Source of the DNA: DATLLN01 sp963809205
Lineage (GTDB): Bacteria > Actinomycetota > Thermoleophilia > Gaiellales > JAICJC01
Assembly (NCBI GenBank): GCA_963809205.1
Contig: CAWEIS010000010.1
Coordinates: forward strand, 62,001 to 126,000
Length of the DNA: 64,000 nucleotides
Direction of reading: 5' to 3'
Shown here: positions 29,835 through 38,548 of the stretch, in pieces
Layout of the letters: each line of letters begins with the position of its first letter
Numbering within the stretch: position 1 is the stretch's first letter
The notes under the pieces: generated by a model
Told to the model about the DNA's origin: nothing
Databases searched by the model: none
Seen by the model: the letters and a program-made list of their open reading frames with translations, nothing else
Position numbers and translations under genes: made by a program

Positions 29835-29851
29835 GTTGCGCGGTTCGCAAC
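29835..29851. promoter_or_regulatory. Inverted repeat directly before the first iclR-type gene
   Basis: GTTGCG-cggtt-CGCAAC, a perfect 6-bp dyad with a 5-base spacer, ends at the base before ATG 29852. Its position suits an autoregulatory operator for the regulator that follows. Confidence 0.4.
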
Positions 29852-30553
29852 ATGCAGTCGGCCGACAAAGCTCTCAGGATCCTCAGTCTGTTCGACGAGC
29901 ACCACGCCGAGCGCGGGGTGTCGGAGCTCTCCCGGCTGCTCGGCGTCCACAAGAGCACCACGTCGCGGATGCTGGCCGCGATGGAGGCCCGCGGCTTCGT
30001 TGCCCGCAGCGGCGAGCGCTACCGGCTGGGCCCGGAGATCGTGCGACTGGGCGGCCTCGCGCTGCACGGCCTCGGTCTGACCGACGCCTGCCGGCCAGCC
30101 ATGGCGTCGCTCGCCGAGAGCACCGGCGAGACCGTCAACCTCGCCGTCGCCGACGGCGGCGCCGCGCTCAACATCGACCAGATCGGGGCGGCCCACCTGG
30201 TCGGCGTCACGGACTGGACCGGCCGCCGGCTGCCGCTCGCCAAGACCGCCAACGGCAAGGTGCTGGTCGCGTTCGGCGCGGCCGCGATCGACGCGCCGTC
30301 GCCCGAGCTGGCCGAACAGATCGCCCAGGCCCGCCGGGTCGGCTACGCAATCGCGGTCGAGGAGCTGGAGCCGGGCCTGGTCGCCGTCGCGGCACCGGTG
30401 CTTGACGCCGATGGCGGCTGCGTCGCGGCGATCAGCGTGTCCGGGCCGCTGTACCGGATCGGCCCGGCGCGGGTCGTCGAGCTGGCCGGCCACTGCCAGA
30501 CCGCCGCCCGCACGGCGTCGCATCGCCTGGGCTACCGGCGCAGCGCGGCCTGA
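29852..30553 (+). CDS. IclR family transcriptional regulator
   Basis: 233 aa. N-terminal winged helix-turn-helix: ADKALRILSLFDEHH, then LSRLLGVHKSTTSRMLAAME with recognition helix near residues 35-50. The C-terminal effector domain runs from about 75, with SLAESTGETVNLAVADG and the RRVGYAIAVEELEPGLVAVAAPV signature. Start ATG 29852 is chosen because it leads straight into the HTH; an in-frame extension upstream would run through the sthA remnant. It precedes the GMC oxidoreductase by 37 bases and probably controls it and the demethylation genes. Confidence 0.9.
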   Translation: MQSADKALRILSLFDEHHAERGVSELSRLLGVHKSTTSRMLAAMEARGFVARSGERYRLGPEIVRLGGLALHGLGLTDACRPAMASLAESTGETVNLAVADGGAALNIDQIGAAHLVGVTDWTGRRLPLAKTANGKVLVAFGAAAIDAPSPELAEQIAQARRVGYAIAVEELEPGLVAVAAPVLDADGGCVAAISVSGPLYRIGPARVVELAGHCQTAARTASHRLGYRRSAA

Positions 30554-30590
30554 TCGGAGATGATGGCTCCCCCGACCGAAGGAGAACGCG

Positions 30591-32114
30591 ATGAGCTCGA
30601 GCGCTGAGATCGGCACCTTCGACTACGTCGTCGTCGGCGGCGGCACCGCCGGCGCCATCGTCGCCGCCCGGCTGTCGGAGGACCCCGACACCCGTGTCTG
30701 CCTGATCGAGGCTGGGCCTTCCGATGTCGGCATGGACGACGTGCTGCTCCTGCGCCGCTGGCTGTCGCTGCTCGAAGGCCCGATCGACCTCGCATACCCG
30801 ACCACGCTGCAGCCGCGGGGCAACGCCCACATCGTTCACTCGCGCGCCGCCGTCCTCGGCGGCTGCTCGTCGCACAACACGCAGATCTTCTTCAAGCCGT
30901 TCCCCGGCGACTGGCAGGACTGGGTCGACCGCGGCGCCGCCGGCTGGGAGCCGGAGGGCATGGATCAGTACTACGACCGCCTCCAGACGGTGCACCAGAT
31001 CGTCGCCGAGAAGGACCGCAACCCGCTGCTGCTGGACTGGATCCCGTCCGCGGCCGAGGCCGCCGGCGTACAGGCCAACCCCGACTGGAACGCCGCGCCG
31101 TTCCACGACGGCGTCGGCTTCCTCGACGTCGGCTACGACCCGGAGACCGGCGTCCGCTCGTCGTCCAGCGTCGCCTACCTGCACCCGATCATGGGCCGGC
31201 GCCCGAACCTGACGATCCTCACTGACAGCTGGGTACGGCGTGTCAACCTCGAGAACGGCCGCGCCGTCTCCGTCAGCACGGACAACGGCGAGGCGCGGGC
31301 CGAGCGCGAGATCATCGTTTGCGGAGGCTCGATCGACACGCCCCGCCTGCTGCTGCTGTCGGGGATCGGGCCGGCGGACGATCTCGGCGAGCTGGGCATC
31401 GAGGTGCAGCACGGCCTCCCCGGCGTCGGCGAGAACCTGATCGACCACCCGGAGTCGATCATCATCTGGGAGCTCAAGGATCCGCTCCCGCCGCAGGGCG
31501 TGATGGAGGCGGACTGCGCGCTGTTCGTCAACCGCTTCGACCGCGACTTCCGGCCCGACCTGATGTACCACACCTACCAGCTGCCGTTCACCTTCAACAC
31601 GGAGCGGCTGGGGTACCCGGTGCCGGAGCACTGCATCTGCATGACGCCGAACATCCCGCGGTCGCGGTCGGTCGGCCGGATGTGGCTGCTGTCGAAGGAT
31701 CCGGCGATCAAGCCGGCACTCGACTTCCGCTACTTCACGGACGAGGAGGGCTACGACGAGCAGACGATCGTCGACGGCCTGAAGATCGCCCGCGAGGTGG
31801 CCAACACTGAGCCGTTCAAGAGCATGCTCCGCCGCGAGGTGGCGCCGGGGCCGGATCTGCGCACAGACGAGGAGCTGTCCCGCTACGGCCGCGCCGCCCA
31901 TCACACGGTCTACCATCCGTCGGGCACGTGCCGGATGGGCGCGGCCGATGATGAGCTGGCGGTCGTCGATCCGGAGCTTCGCGTGCGCGGCGTCGAGGGC
32001 CTCTCGATCGCCGACGGGTCGATCTTCCCGAGTATGCCCACCGTCAACCCGATGGTCGGCACCTTCATGATCGGGGAGAAGGCGGCCGACATGATCAGAG
32101 AGCGCAACCGATGA
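30591..32114 (+). CDS. GMC family FAD-dependent oxidoreductase (choline dehydrogenase-like)
   Basis: 507 aa flavoprotein alcohol oxidoreductase. FAD motif DYVVVGGGTAGAIVAARLSEDP (residues 10-31), GMC signature near SRAAVLGGCSSHNTQIF (about 85-100), second signature GGSIDTPRLLLLSGIGP (about 245), and the catalytic C-terminal His/Asn region AHHTVYHPSGTCRMG and PTVNPMVGTFMIGE. A strong AAGGAGAA site precedes ATG 30591. Neighbouring betaine- and dimethylglycine-handling genes make choline or a related amino alcohol a plausible substrate, but GMC specificity cannot be read from sequence alone. Confidence 0.85.
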   Translation: MSSSAEIGTFDYVVVGGGTAGAIVAARLSEDPDTRVCLIEAGPSDVGMDDVLLLRRWLSLLEGPIDLAYPTTLQPRGNAHIVHSRAAVLGGCSSHNTQIFFKPFPGDWQDWVDRGAAGWEPEGMDQYYDRLQTVHQIVAEKDRNPLLLDWIPSAAEAAGVQANPDWNAAPFHDGVGFLDVGYDPETGVRSSSSVAYLHPIMGRRPNLTILTDSWVRRVNLENGRAVSVSTDNGEARAEREIIVCGGSIDTPRLLLLSGIGPADDLGELGIEVQHGLPGVGENLIDHPESIIIWELKDPLPPQGVMEADCALFVNRFDRDFRPDLMYHTYQLPFTFNTERLGYPVPEHCICMTPNIPRSRSVGRMWLLSKDPAIKPALDFRYFTDEEGYDEQTIVDGLKIAREVANTEPFKSMLRREVAPGPDLRTDEELSRYGRAAHHTVYHPSGTCRMGAADDELAVVDPELRVRGVEGLSIADGSIFPSMPTVNPMVGTFMIGEKAADMIRERNR

Positions 32115-32120
32115 GGTCGG

Positions 32121-32381
32121 ATGGCCGAGTACCGCATCACCTACTGGCGTGACATCCCATCGATGGTCACCGCCCGCGACGAGTCGGGGGCCACGGCCAA
32201 GGTGCAGCTCCCGGACCGGTTCCAGGAGCTGATCGATCAGCGGGCGATGGATCTCGGCCTCGCCGGCACGAACGAGTACCTCGAGCAGTGGCGGCTGGGC
32301 GAGTGGGAGGCGGCCGACGGCACGCCCGACACGGTGGCCGCGGCCGTCGCGACGAGGCTGGACGAGGAGTTCGCAGAATGA
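32121..32381 (+). CDS. Small virulence-factor-domain protein
   Basis: 86 aa, acidic, starting MAEYRITYWRDIPSMVTARD. The ITYWRDIPxxV opening and the LPDRFQELIDQRAMDLGL core match the short PF13769-type 'virulence factor' family, which often lies beside corrinoid and homocysteine methyltransferases. Its function is unknown. It begins 7 bases after the GMC stop and its stop overlaps the ATG of the next gene (ATGA), so the three form one unit. Confidence 0.75.
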   Translation: MAEYRITYWRDIPSMVTARDESGATAKVQLPDRFQELIDQRAMDLGLAGTNEYLEQWRLGEWEAADGTPDTVAAAVATRLDEEFAE

Positions 32382-33268
32382 GCATCGCGGAGCTGCTGGG
32401 CGATTCACGGCCGGTGTTGTCTGACGGCGCGATCGGCACGATGCTGCAGGCGGCCGGGCTGATGCCGGGCACGTCGCCCGAGATCTGGAACGTCGAGCAC
32501 GAGGACCGGCTGCGCGTGATCCACACCGCGTACGCCGATGCCGGCGCGCACCTGCTGACCACCAATACGTTCGGCGGCACGCGGCCGCGGCTGGCGCTCC
32601 ACGGCCTGGAGGACCGCGCGCACGAGCTGAACGAGGCCGGCGCGCGGCTGGCCCGCGAGGTCGCCGACGCCTCCGGCGTGCTGGCCATGGGCAGCATGGG
32701 CCCGACCGGCGAGCTGATGGAGCCGCTCGGCCTCTACACGCACGATCAGGTGGTCGACCTGTTCGCCGAGCAGGCGGCGGGGCTGGCCGCCGGCGGCGCG
32801 CAGCTGCTGCTGGCCGAGACGTTCAGCGACCTGGGCGAGGTGCGGGCCGCCGTCGAGGGCGCGCGCCGCGCCGCGCCCGACGTTCCGTTGGCGGTGACGA
32901 TGACCTTCGACGTCAAGGGCCACACGATGATGGGCGTCAGCCCGTCGCACGCGCTGCACGAGATTGCAGCCATGGGCATCGAGCTGATCGGCGGCAACTG
33001 CGGATCCGGCCCCGAGGAGATCGAGCAGGTGATGACCGTGATGTCGGCAGAGCGCCCGGGCGGTGTGCTGCTGATGGCGCAGAGCAACGCCGGCCTGCCG
33101 CAGCTGGTCGGCGACGAGTTCCGCTACGGCGGCACGCCCGAGGTGATGGCGCGCTACGCCGTGCGCATGCAGGAGCTGGGCGTCGACGTGATCGGCTCGT
33201 GCTGCGGCAGCACCCCCGCGCACACCGCCGCCATGCGCGAGTCGCTGGGCGCCGGCCTCCGAGCCTGA
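32378..33268 (+). CDS. Homocysteine S-methyltransferase family protein (betaine-homocysteine type)
   Basis: 296 aa Zn-dependent TIM-barrel methyltransferase. The start PVLSDGAIGTMLQAAGL holds the family's G-A-x-G-T motif. Zn ligands are visible: Cys in GGNCGSGPEE (about residue 207) and the Cys-Cys pair in GSCCGSTPAH (about 274). TTNTFGGTRPRL and AETFSDLGEVRAA are barrel motifs. Real proteins of this group use betaine, dimethylsulfoniopropionate or S-methylmethionine as methyl donor. Context next to the MttB-type gene favours a quaternary amine. It could also hand the methyl group to another thiol. Confidence 0.85.
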   Translation: MSIAELLGDSRPVLSDGAIGTMLQAAGLMPGTSPEIWNVEHEDRLRVIHTAYADAGAHLLTTNTFGGTRPRLALHGLEDRAHELNEAGARLAREVADASGVLAMGSMGPTGELMEPLGLYTHDQVVDLFAEQAAGLAAGGAQLLLAETFSDLGEVRAAVEGARRAAPDVPLAVTMTFDVKGHTMMGVSPSHALHEIAAMGIELIGGNCGSGPEEIEQVMTVMSAERPGGVLLMAQSNAGLPQLVGDEFRYGGTPEVMARYAVRMQELGVDVIGSCCGSTPAHTAAMRESLGAGLRA

Positions 33269-33272
33269 GCCC

Positions 33273-33893
33273 GTGCCTTTCTTCGAGCCTCCGCAACCCC
33301 CGGCCGAGCCGGAGCCGGAATGGCCGGTCGTCAGTCCGCCCGACTGGGCCGGCCCTGCTCGGAACGTTCTTGGCATGCCGGTCGGAGAGCGGGTTGTTCT
33401 AGTGCATCGCGCAGACCTCGCCATCGCCGTGACGACGATGGTCGCGTTCCCGAACGGCGTCGTGTTCCAGCTGCTGATCCGCGGAGCCGACCCGCGGATC
33501 GACGAGGTGTTGTACGGGCCACGGCCCTTGCGGCGATCGCAGCAAGGCGTCCTCGCCGACGAGGTCTTCCGACTCGGCGTTGCCACCGCGGACGGCACCG
33601 CCGCCAGCTACTCGGCCTGGTACGGCGGCGACGCCGCCGATCCCCCATCGGCACCTCACCTGACCGAATACGGCGGGGGTGGCGGCGGCGGGGGCGAGTG
33701 GGAGCACGGATACTGGCTCTGGCCGCTTCCGCCGGAAGGCGCCTTCGAGTTCGTCTGCGAGTGGCCGGCACTCGATGTGTCGGAGACCCATGTCAGCGTC
33801 GACCCGGCGCCGATCCGCGCCGCAGCCGCCCGTTCGTTGACACTCTGGGATGAGAATCAGACCCGCCGCGAAGGCGGCTGGACGTCGTACTAG
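33273..33893 (+). CDS. Hypothetical protein, Pro-rich N-terminus
   Basis: 206 aa from GTG 33273, 4 bases after the preceding stop. The first 30 residues are Pro/Glu-rich (FEPPQPPAEPEPEWPVVSPP), then a beta-rich domain (LAIAVTTMVAFPNGVVFQLLI) and a Gly run with WEHGYWLWPLPPEGAFEFVCEWP. No membrane helix or known catalytic motif. Its stop TAG is shared on the opposite strand with the MttB stop through CTAG at 33890-33893. Not recognised as a named family. Confidence 0.7.
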   Translation: MPFFEPPQPPAEPEPEWPVVSPPDWAGPARNVLGMPVGERVVLVHRADLAIAVTTMVAFPNGVVFQLLIRGADPRIDEVLYGPRPLRRSQQGVLADEVFRLGVATADGTAASYSAWYGGDAADPPSAPHLTEYGGGGGGGGEWEHGYWLWPLPPEGAFEFVCEWPALDVSETHVSVDPAPIRAAAARSLTLWDENQTRREGGWTSY

Positions 33894-35329
33894 TCGCCTA
33901 GCTCGGCGCGGCGGCGGACGACGTATTCCTGCAGCTCGTCGCGGACCGCATCGTCCAGTGGCGGCTGCTGGTATTCGTCGAGCGCCTCACGCCAGAGCAG
34001 GCCGGCCCGCGCCGTCGCATCGTTGCCGCCGTTGCGCTCCCAGCGCTCGTAGTTCTCCGTGGACGACAGCAGCGGCCGGTAGAAGCAGTCGCGGAACCGC
34101 TCCAGCGTATGCACCGCGCCGAGGAAATGCCCGCCCGGCCCGACCTCCTCATGTGCCCCGAACGCCAGGCTGGCCTCGTCGATCTCGAGCGGCGTGAACT
34201 CCTCTCTGAGCATCCGCAGGATCTCGATGTCGACGATGAACTTCTCGTAGCAGGAGACCAGCCCCGACTCAAGCCAGCCCGCCGAGTGCATCACCCAGTT
34301 CACGCCCGCGAGGAACGTGGGCAGCATCGTCATCATCGCCTCGTACGACGCCTGGGCGTCGACCGTCTGGCTGGCGGTCAGGGCGCCGCCCGAGCGGAAC
34401 GGCAGCCCGTAGTGGCGCGCCAGCTGCCCGGTGCAGAGCAGGCCGAGCGCTGACTCCGGCGTGCCGAAGCTGGGCGACCCCGACTGCATGTCGGTGTTCG
34501 ACAGGAACGATCCGAACAGCACGGGCGTGCCCGGCCGCACCAGCTGCGCCAGCGCGATCCCGGCGAACGCCTCCGCCAGCTGCTGGGCGAGCGAGGCCGG
34601 GATGCTGACCGGCGACATGGCGCCCATCAGCAGGAACGGCGTGATCACGACCGGCTGGCCGGCGCGGACGTACTCCATCATCGCCGCCAGCATCCGGTCG
34701 TCGTAGCGCAGCGGCGAATTGACGTTGATCAGCGAGATCGAGACAGGGGTCGCCTCGATCGCCTCGCGCCCGCCGAACAGGATCTCGCTCATGCGGATCG
34801 TGTCCACGGCGTTGGGACCGGAGGTGACCGAGCCCATGTACGGCTTGTCGGTCAGCGTCTGCAGCGCGTACACCATGTCCAGGTGGCGGGAGTCGAGCGG
34901 CGTGTCGTTCGGCTCGCAGATGGTGCCGCCGGCGGAGTCCAGCTGGGGGAAGTGCTGCGACAGCATGGCGAAGCGGCGGAAGTCCTCGATCGTCGCCTCC
35001 CTCCGCGTGTCGCCCTCGCGGACGAAGGGCGGGCCGTAGACCGAGGCGAACACCATGTGCTCGCCTCCCAGGTGGATGTCGTGCTCGCGGTTGCGGGCCT
35101 GGACGTCGAACTCGCGAGGCGCCTTGGCCACCTGCTCCATCACGAAGTCGGGGTCGAGCACCACGTTCTGGCCGTCGGTCTTCTGACCGGCCTTCGCGAA
35201 TATCTCCACAGCCTCCGGCAGCACGAACTCCACGCCGATCTCGGAGACGATCCTCCGCCAGCCGCGATCGAGCGTCGCGACGGCGTCCTCGGAGAGGATC
35301 TCGTACCTCGGCATCCTGTTGACGAACAT
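33890..35329 (-). CDS. MttB family (trimethylamine methyltransferase-like) methyltransferase, non-pyrrolysine
   Basis: 479 aa TIM-barrel corrinoid methyltransferase of COG5598. It moves a methyl group from a quaternary amine to a corrinoid protein. The N-terminus MPRYEILSEDAVATLDRG and the C-terminal FGAHEEVGPGGHFLGAVHTLERFRDCFYRPLLSS are characteristic; the latter is the conserved end of MttB/MtgB proteins. The frame has no internal amber codon, so it is the Pyl-less branch that includes glycine betaine methyltransferase MtgB. GAGGAG lies 9 bases before ATG 35329. It is divergent from an IclR regulator across a palindromic operator. Exact substrate (betaine, carnitine, proline betaine, others) undetermined. 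Confidence 0.9.
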   Translation of the reverse strand: MFVNRMPRYEILSEDAVATLDRGWRRIVSEIGVEFVLPEAVEIFAKAGQKTDGQNVVLDPDFVMEQVAKAPREFDVQARNREHDIHLGGEHMVFASVYGPPFVREGDTRREATIEDFRRFAMLSQHFPQLDSAGGTICEPNDTPLDSRHLDMVYALQTLTDKPYMGSVTSGPNAVDTIRMSEILFGGREAIEATPVSISLINVNSPLRYDDRMLAAMMEYVRAGQPVVITPFLLMGAMSPVSIPASLAQQLAEAFAGIALAQLVRPGTPVLFGSFLSNTDMQSGSPSFGTPESALGLLCTGQLARHYGLPFRSGGALTASQTVDAQASYEAMMTMLPTFLAGVNWVMHSAGWLESGLVSCYEKFIVDIEILRMLREEFTPLEIDEASLAFGAHEEVGPGGHFLGAVHTLERFRDCFYRPLLSSTENYERWERNGGNDATARAGLLWREALDEYQQPPLDDAVRDELQEYVVRRRAELGD

Positions 35330-35354
35330 GCTGGCGCTCCTCTAAGCTGGTTAA

Positions 35355-35370
35355 TGGAACAATCGTTCCA
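35355..35370. promoter_or_regulatory. Palindromic IclR-type operator between divergent genes
   Basis: TGGAAC-AATC-GTTCCA is a perfect 16-base palindrome in the 60-base gap between the MttB gene (minus) and the second IclR gene (plus). It lies 26 bases from the MttB ATG and 20 bases from the IclR ATG. IclR family proteins are known to bind short inverted repeats of this kind, so one site could control both genes. Confidence 0.65.
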
Positions 35371-35389
35371 CATCGTGAGTCGAACTGCA

Positions 35390-36150
35390 ATGCAGACCGG
35401 GACACAGGCCATTGACAGAGCCGCGCAGCTCCTCGTCCTCGTCGTCGAGAGCGACGAGTCGAGCAGCGTGGGCGAGCTGGCCGAGGCCGCCGGACTTCCC
35501 AAGAGCACCGTCTCCCGTGTGGTCTCCGCACTCGAGCGGCAGGGGCTCGTCCAGCGGCAGGGATCGCGGGGCGGCATCCGCCCCGGCCCGGTGCTGCTCG
35601 GCCTGGCCCGCCGCGGCGTCTCGGGAGACGACATCGTCGCCCTCTGCCGCGACACGCTGGAGCGGCTGGGCGAGGCGAGCGGGGAGACGATCGACCTGGC
35701 GGTGCCCGTGCCCGGCGGCTCGGAGCTGTATCTCGACCAGGTCGACAGCCGGCATTTCCTGGGCACCGTCAACTGGGTCGGCCGCCGGCTGCCGCACCAC
35801 TGCACATCCGTCGGCAAGGTCTTCATGGCGTTCGGCGCGGCCAGCTCGCCGGCGCGCCTCGAGCGGTTCACCCCGGCGACGATCACCGGCCCCGATCGGC
35901 TTGCCGAAGAGCTGCGCAGCGTTCGCGCGCGCGGCTACGCGATCACCGTCGGCGAGCTGGAGCCGGGCCTGGTCGCAGTCGCCGCCCCGGTGCTCGGATC
36001 GGATGGGACCGCGATCGCCGCAATCAGCATCTCCGGGCCGCAGCTGCGGCTCGACGGTGATCGGCTGGAGCAGCTTGGCGACCTGCTCGTCTCCGAGATC
36101 GCCGCACTCTCCGAGCGACTTGGCCACAATCCCCTGACGAAGGGAGCCGC

Positions 36151-36154
<4 letters not shown>
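35390..36154 (+). CDS. IclR family transcriptional regulator of the methyltransferase operon
   Basis: 254 aa. Winged HTH at residues 8-70 (AIDRAAQLLVLVVESDES, LAEAAGLPKSTVSRVVSAL), effector domain from about 85 with GEASGETIDLAVPVPGG and RARGYAITVGELEPGLVAVAAPV. ATG 35390 is chosen because it places the palindromic operator upstream; ATG 35354 would overlap it. The effector domain closely resembles that of the other IclR protein here, suggesting related ligands. Its stop overlaps the corrinoid protein ATG (ATGA), so it is the first gene of the operon it probably controls. Confidence 0.9.
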
Positions 36155-36815
<661 letters not shown>

Positions 36816-36819
<4 letters not shown>

Positions 36820-37691
36820 ACGACTCGGCCGCAGCACGCCTCCGAGAACTGGCCGCCGGCGCGAGCGTGGAGGTCACGCCGCGCGGCGCGGCCGACGTTC
36901 CCGGCCTGCTGCCGGCGGGCACGCATGTCTACATCACCGCGCTGCCCGGTGCCGGGGCCGAGGGCCTGGTGTCGGCCGCGGCGGCAATCCGTTCGGGCGG
37001 CTGCGTCCCGATCCCGCACATCAGCGCCCGCAGCATCGCCGGCGAGCGGCAGCTGGACGAGCTGCTCGGCGCGCTGGCCGGCGAGGCCGGGGTCGACGAC
37101 GTGCTGGTGATCGGCGGCTCCGTCAAGGAGCAGGCCGGCCCCTATGCGAGCTCGATGGACGTGCTCGGCTCGGGCCTGCTCGAGCGGCACGGCATCCGCC
37201 GGGCCGGTGTGGCCGGGCACCCCGAGGGCAGCCCGGACATCCCGCGCGACGCCGAGGACCGCGCGCTCGCCTGGAAGAACGCGTTCGCGCGCGACCACGG
37301 GATCGAGCTGCGCGTCGTCACCCAGTTCGCGCTGGCGTCCGACCCGTACCTGGCGTACGAGCGGCGGATCCGTGACGCGGGCAACCGGCTGCCGGTGATC
37401 GCCGGCCTGCCGGGCGTCACCTCGCCGGGGACACTGCTCAAGTACGGCATGGCGTGCGGCATCGGCCCGTCGCTGGAGATCCTGCGCAAGAAGTCGGGCG
37501 GACTGCTGAAGCTGGCCACCACGCGCCAGTGGAAGCCCACCGAGATCGCCGAGGAGATCGCCGCCGCCAGCGCGGCCGACCCGGCCAACCTGATCTCCGG
37601 GATGCACCTGTTCCTGTTCGGCGGGCTCGAGCGCTCCGCTGAGTGGCTGGCGGAGATGCGCGGCGCCGGCGCCGAGGCGGTGACCGCCTGA
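36816..37691 (+). CDS. Methylenetetrahydrofolate reductase family protein
   Basis: 291 aa TIM-barrel flavoprotein of the MTHFR superfamily, from GTG 36816 overlapping the corrinoid gene stop. Visible features: GTHVYITALPGAG, CVPIPHISARSI (folate-site strand), VDDVLVIGGSVKEQAGPY, AGHPEGSPDIPRDAEDRAL and VVTQFALASDPYLAYERRI, which matches the conserved TQxxF motif of MetF. In this operon it would oxidise methyl-THF to methylene-THF after demethylation, the reverse of the biosynthetic direction. The electron partner is not evident. The divergent sequence suggests it is not the housekeeping MetF. Confidence 0.85.
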
Positions 37692-38548
37692 TGGACACCG
37701 TCCTTGAGTCCCGGTCGTCGACGTTCGTGATCGGCGCCGGCAGGCCCTTCTGCATCATCGGCGAGCGGATCAACCCGACGGGCCGCAAGGCCTTCCAGGC
37801 CCAGCTGCAGGCGGGCGACCTCTCGCAGGTCGCGATCGACGTCGCCGAGCAGGTCGAGGGCGGTGCCGACATGCTCGACGTCAACGTCGGCGACCCGCTG
37901 GCGGACGAGATCGCGCTGATGGAGCAGGCGGTGAAGATGGTGCAGGGCCTGACCGAGGTGCCGCTGTGCATCGACTCGTCGGTGGTCGAGGCGCTGGAGG
38001 CGGGGCTGTCCGCCTACGAGGGCAAGGCTCTGGTCAACTCCGTGACCGGCGAGGACGAGCGGCTGGAGCGGATCCTGCCGATCGTCGCCCGGCACGGCGC
38101 CGCCGTGATCGCGCTGGCCAACGACGACGAGATCCCGATGGAGCCGGAGCGCCGGCTGGAGGTGGCGCGCAAGATCGTGTCCGCCGCCGGCGACCACGGC
38201 ATCCCGCCCGAGGACGTGGTGATCGACCCGCTCGCCATGCCGGTCGGCGCGGAGCCGCGCGCGGTGACGCTGTTCATCGAGACGGTGCGCCTGATCCGCG
38301 AGCACCTCGGCGTCAACATGACCTGCGGCGCCTCGAACACGTCGTTTGGGCTACCCGGTCGGCACGTGCTGAGCGCGACGTTCCTCGCAATCTCCGAGAG
38401 CCACGGGCTGACCAGCGCCATCATGGACGCCCGGTCCCCGCAGTGCGTCGAGGCGGTGCGCGCCGCCGACCTGCTGCTCGGCCACGACGAGTGGGGCGGT
38501 CGCTGGATCGCGGCCCACAGGGCAAGGCAGGCGGCCGTGGCATCGTGA
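37691..38548 (+). CDS. Methyltetrahydrofolate:corrinoid methyltransferase (pterin-binding)
   Basis: 285 aa TIM barrel of the AcsE/MtgA/MtvA group. IIGERINPTGRKAFQAQL is the pterin-binding signature, followed by GADMLDVNVGDP, PLCIDSSVVEALEAGL and the LVNSVTGEDERL loop; the Asn in MTCGASNTSFGLP is also conserved. It transfers the methyl group from methyl-corrinoid to THF. ATG 37691 shares a base with the MTHFR stop. Its place between MTHFR and the reactivase fixes the pathway order: corrinoid, methyl-THF, methylene-THF. Confidence 0.92.
   Translation: MDTVLESRSSTFVIGAGRPFCIIGERINPTGRKAFQAQLQAGDLSQVAIDVAEQVEGGADMLDVNVGDPLADEIALMEQAVKMVQGLTEVPLCIDSSVVEALEAGLSAYEGKALVNSVTGEDERLERILPIVARHGAAVIALANDDEIPMEPERRLEVARKIVSAAGDHGIPPEDVVIDPLAMPVGAEPRAVTLFIETVRLIREHLGVNMTCGASNTSFGLPGRHVLSATFLAISESHGLTSAIMDARSPQCVEAVRAADLLLGHDEWGGRWIAAHRARQAAVAS

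Noticed and set aside
33890..35329. Pyrrolysine-containing MttB
   Set aside because: The frame has no internal TAG, so it belongs to the non-Pyl branch.
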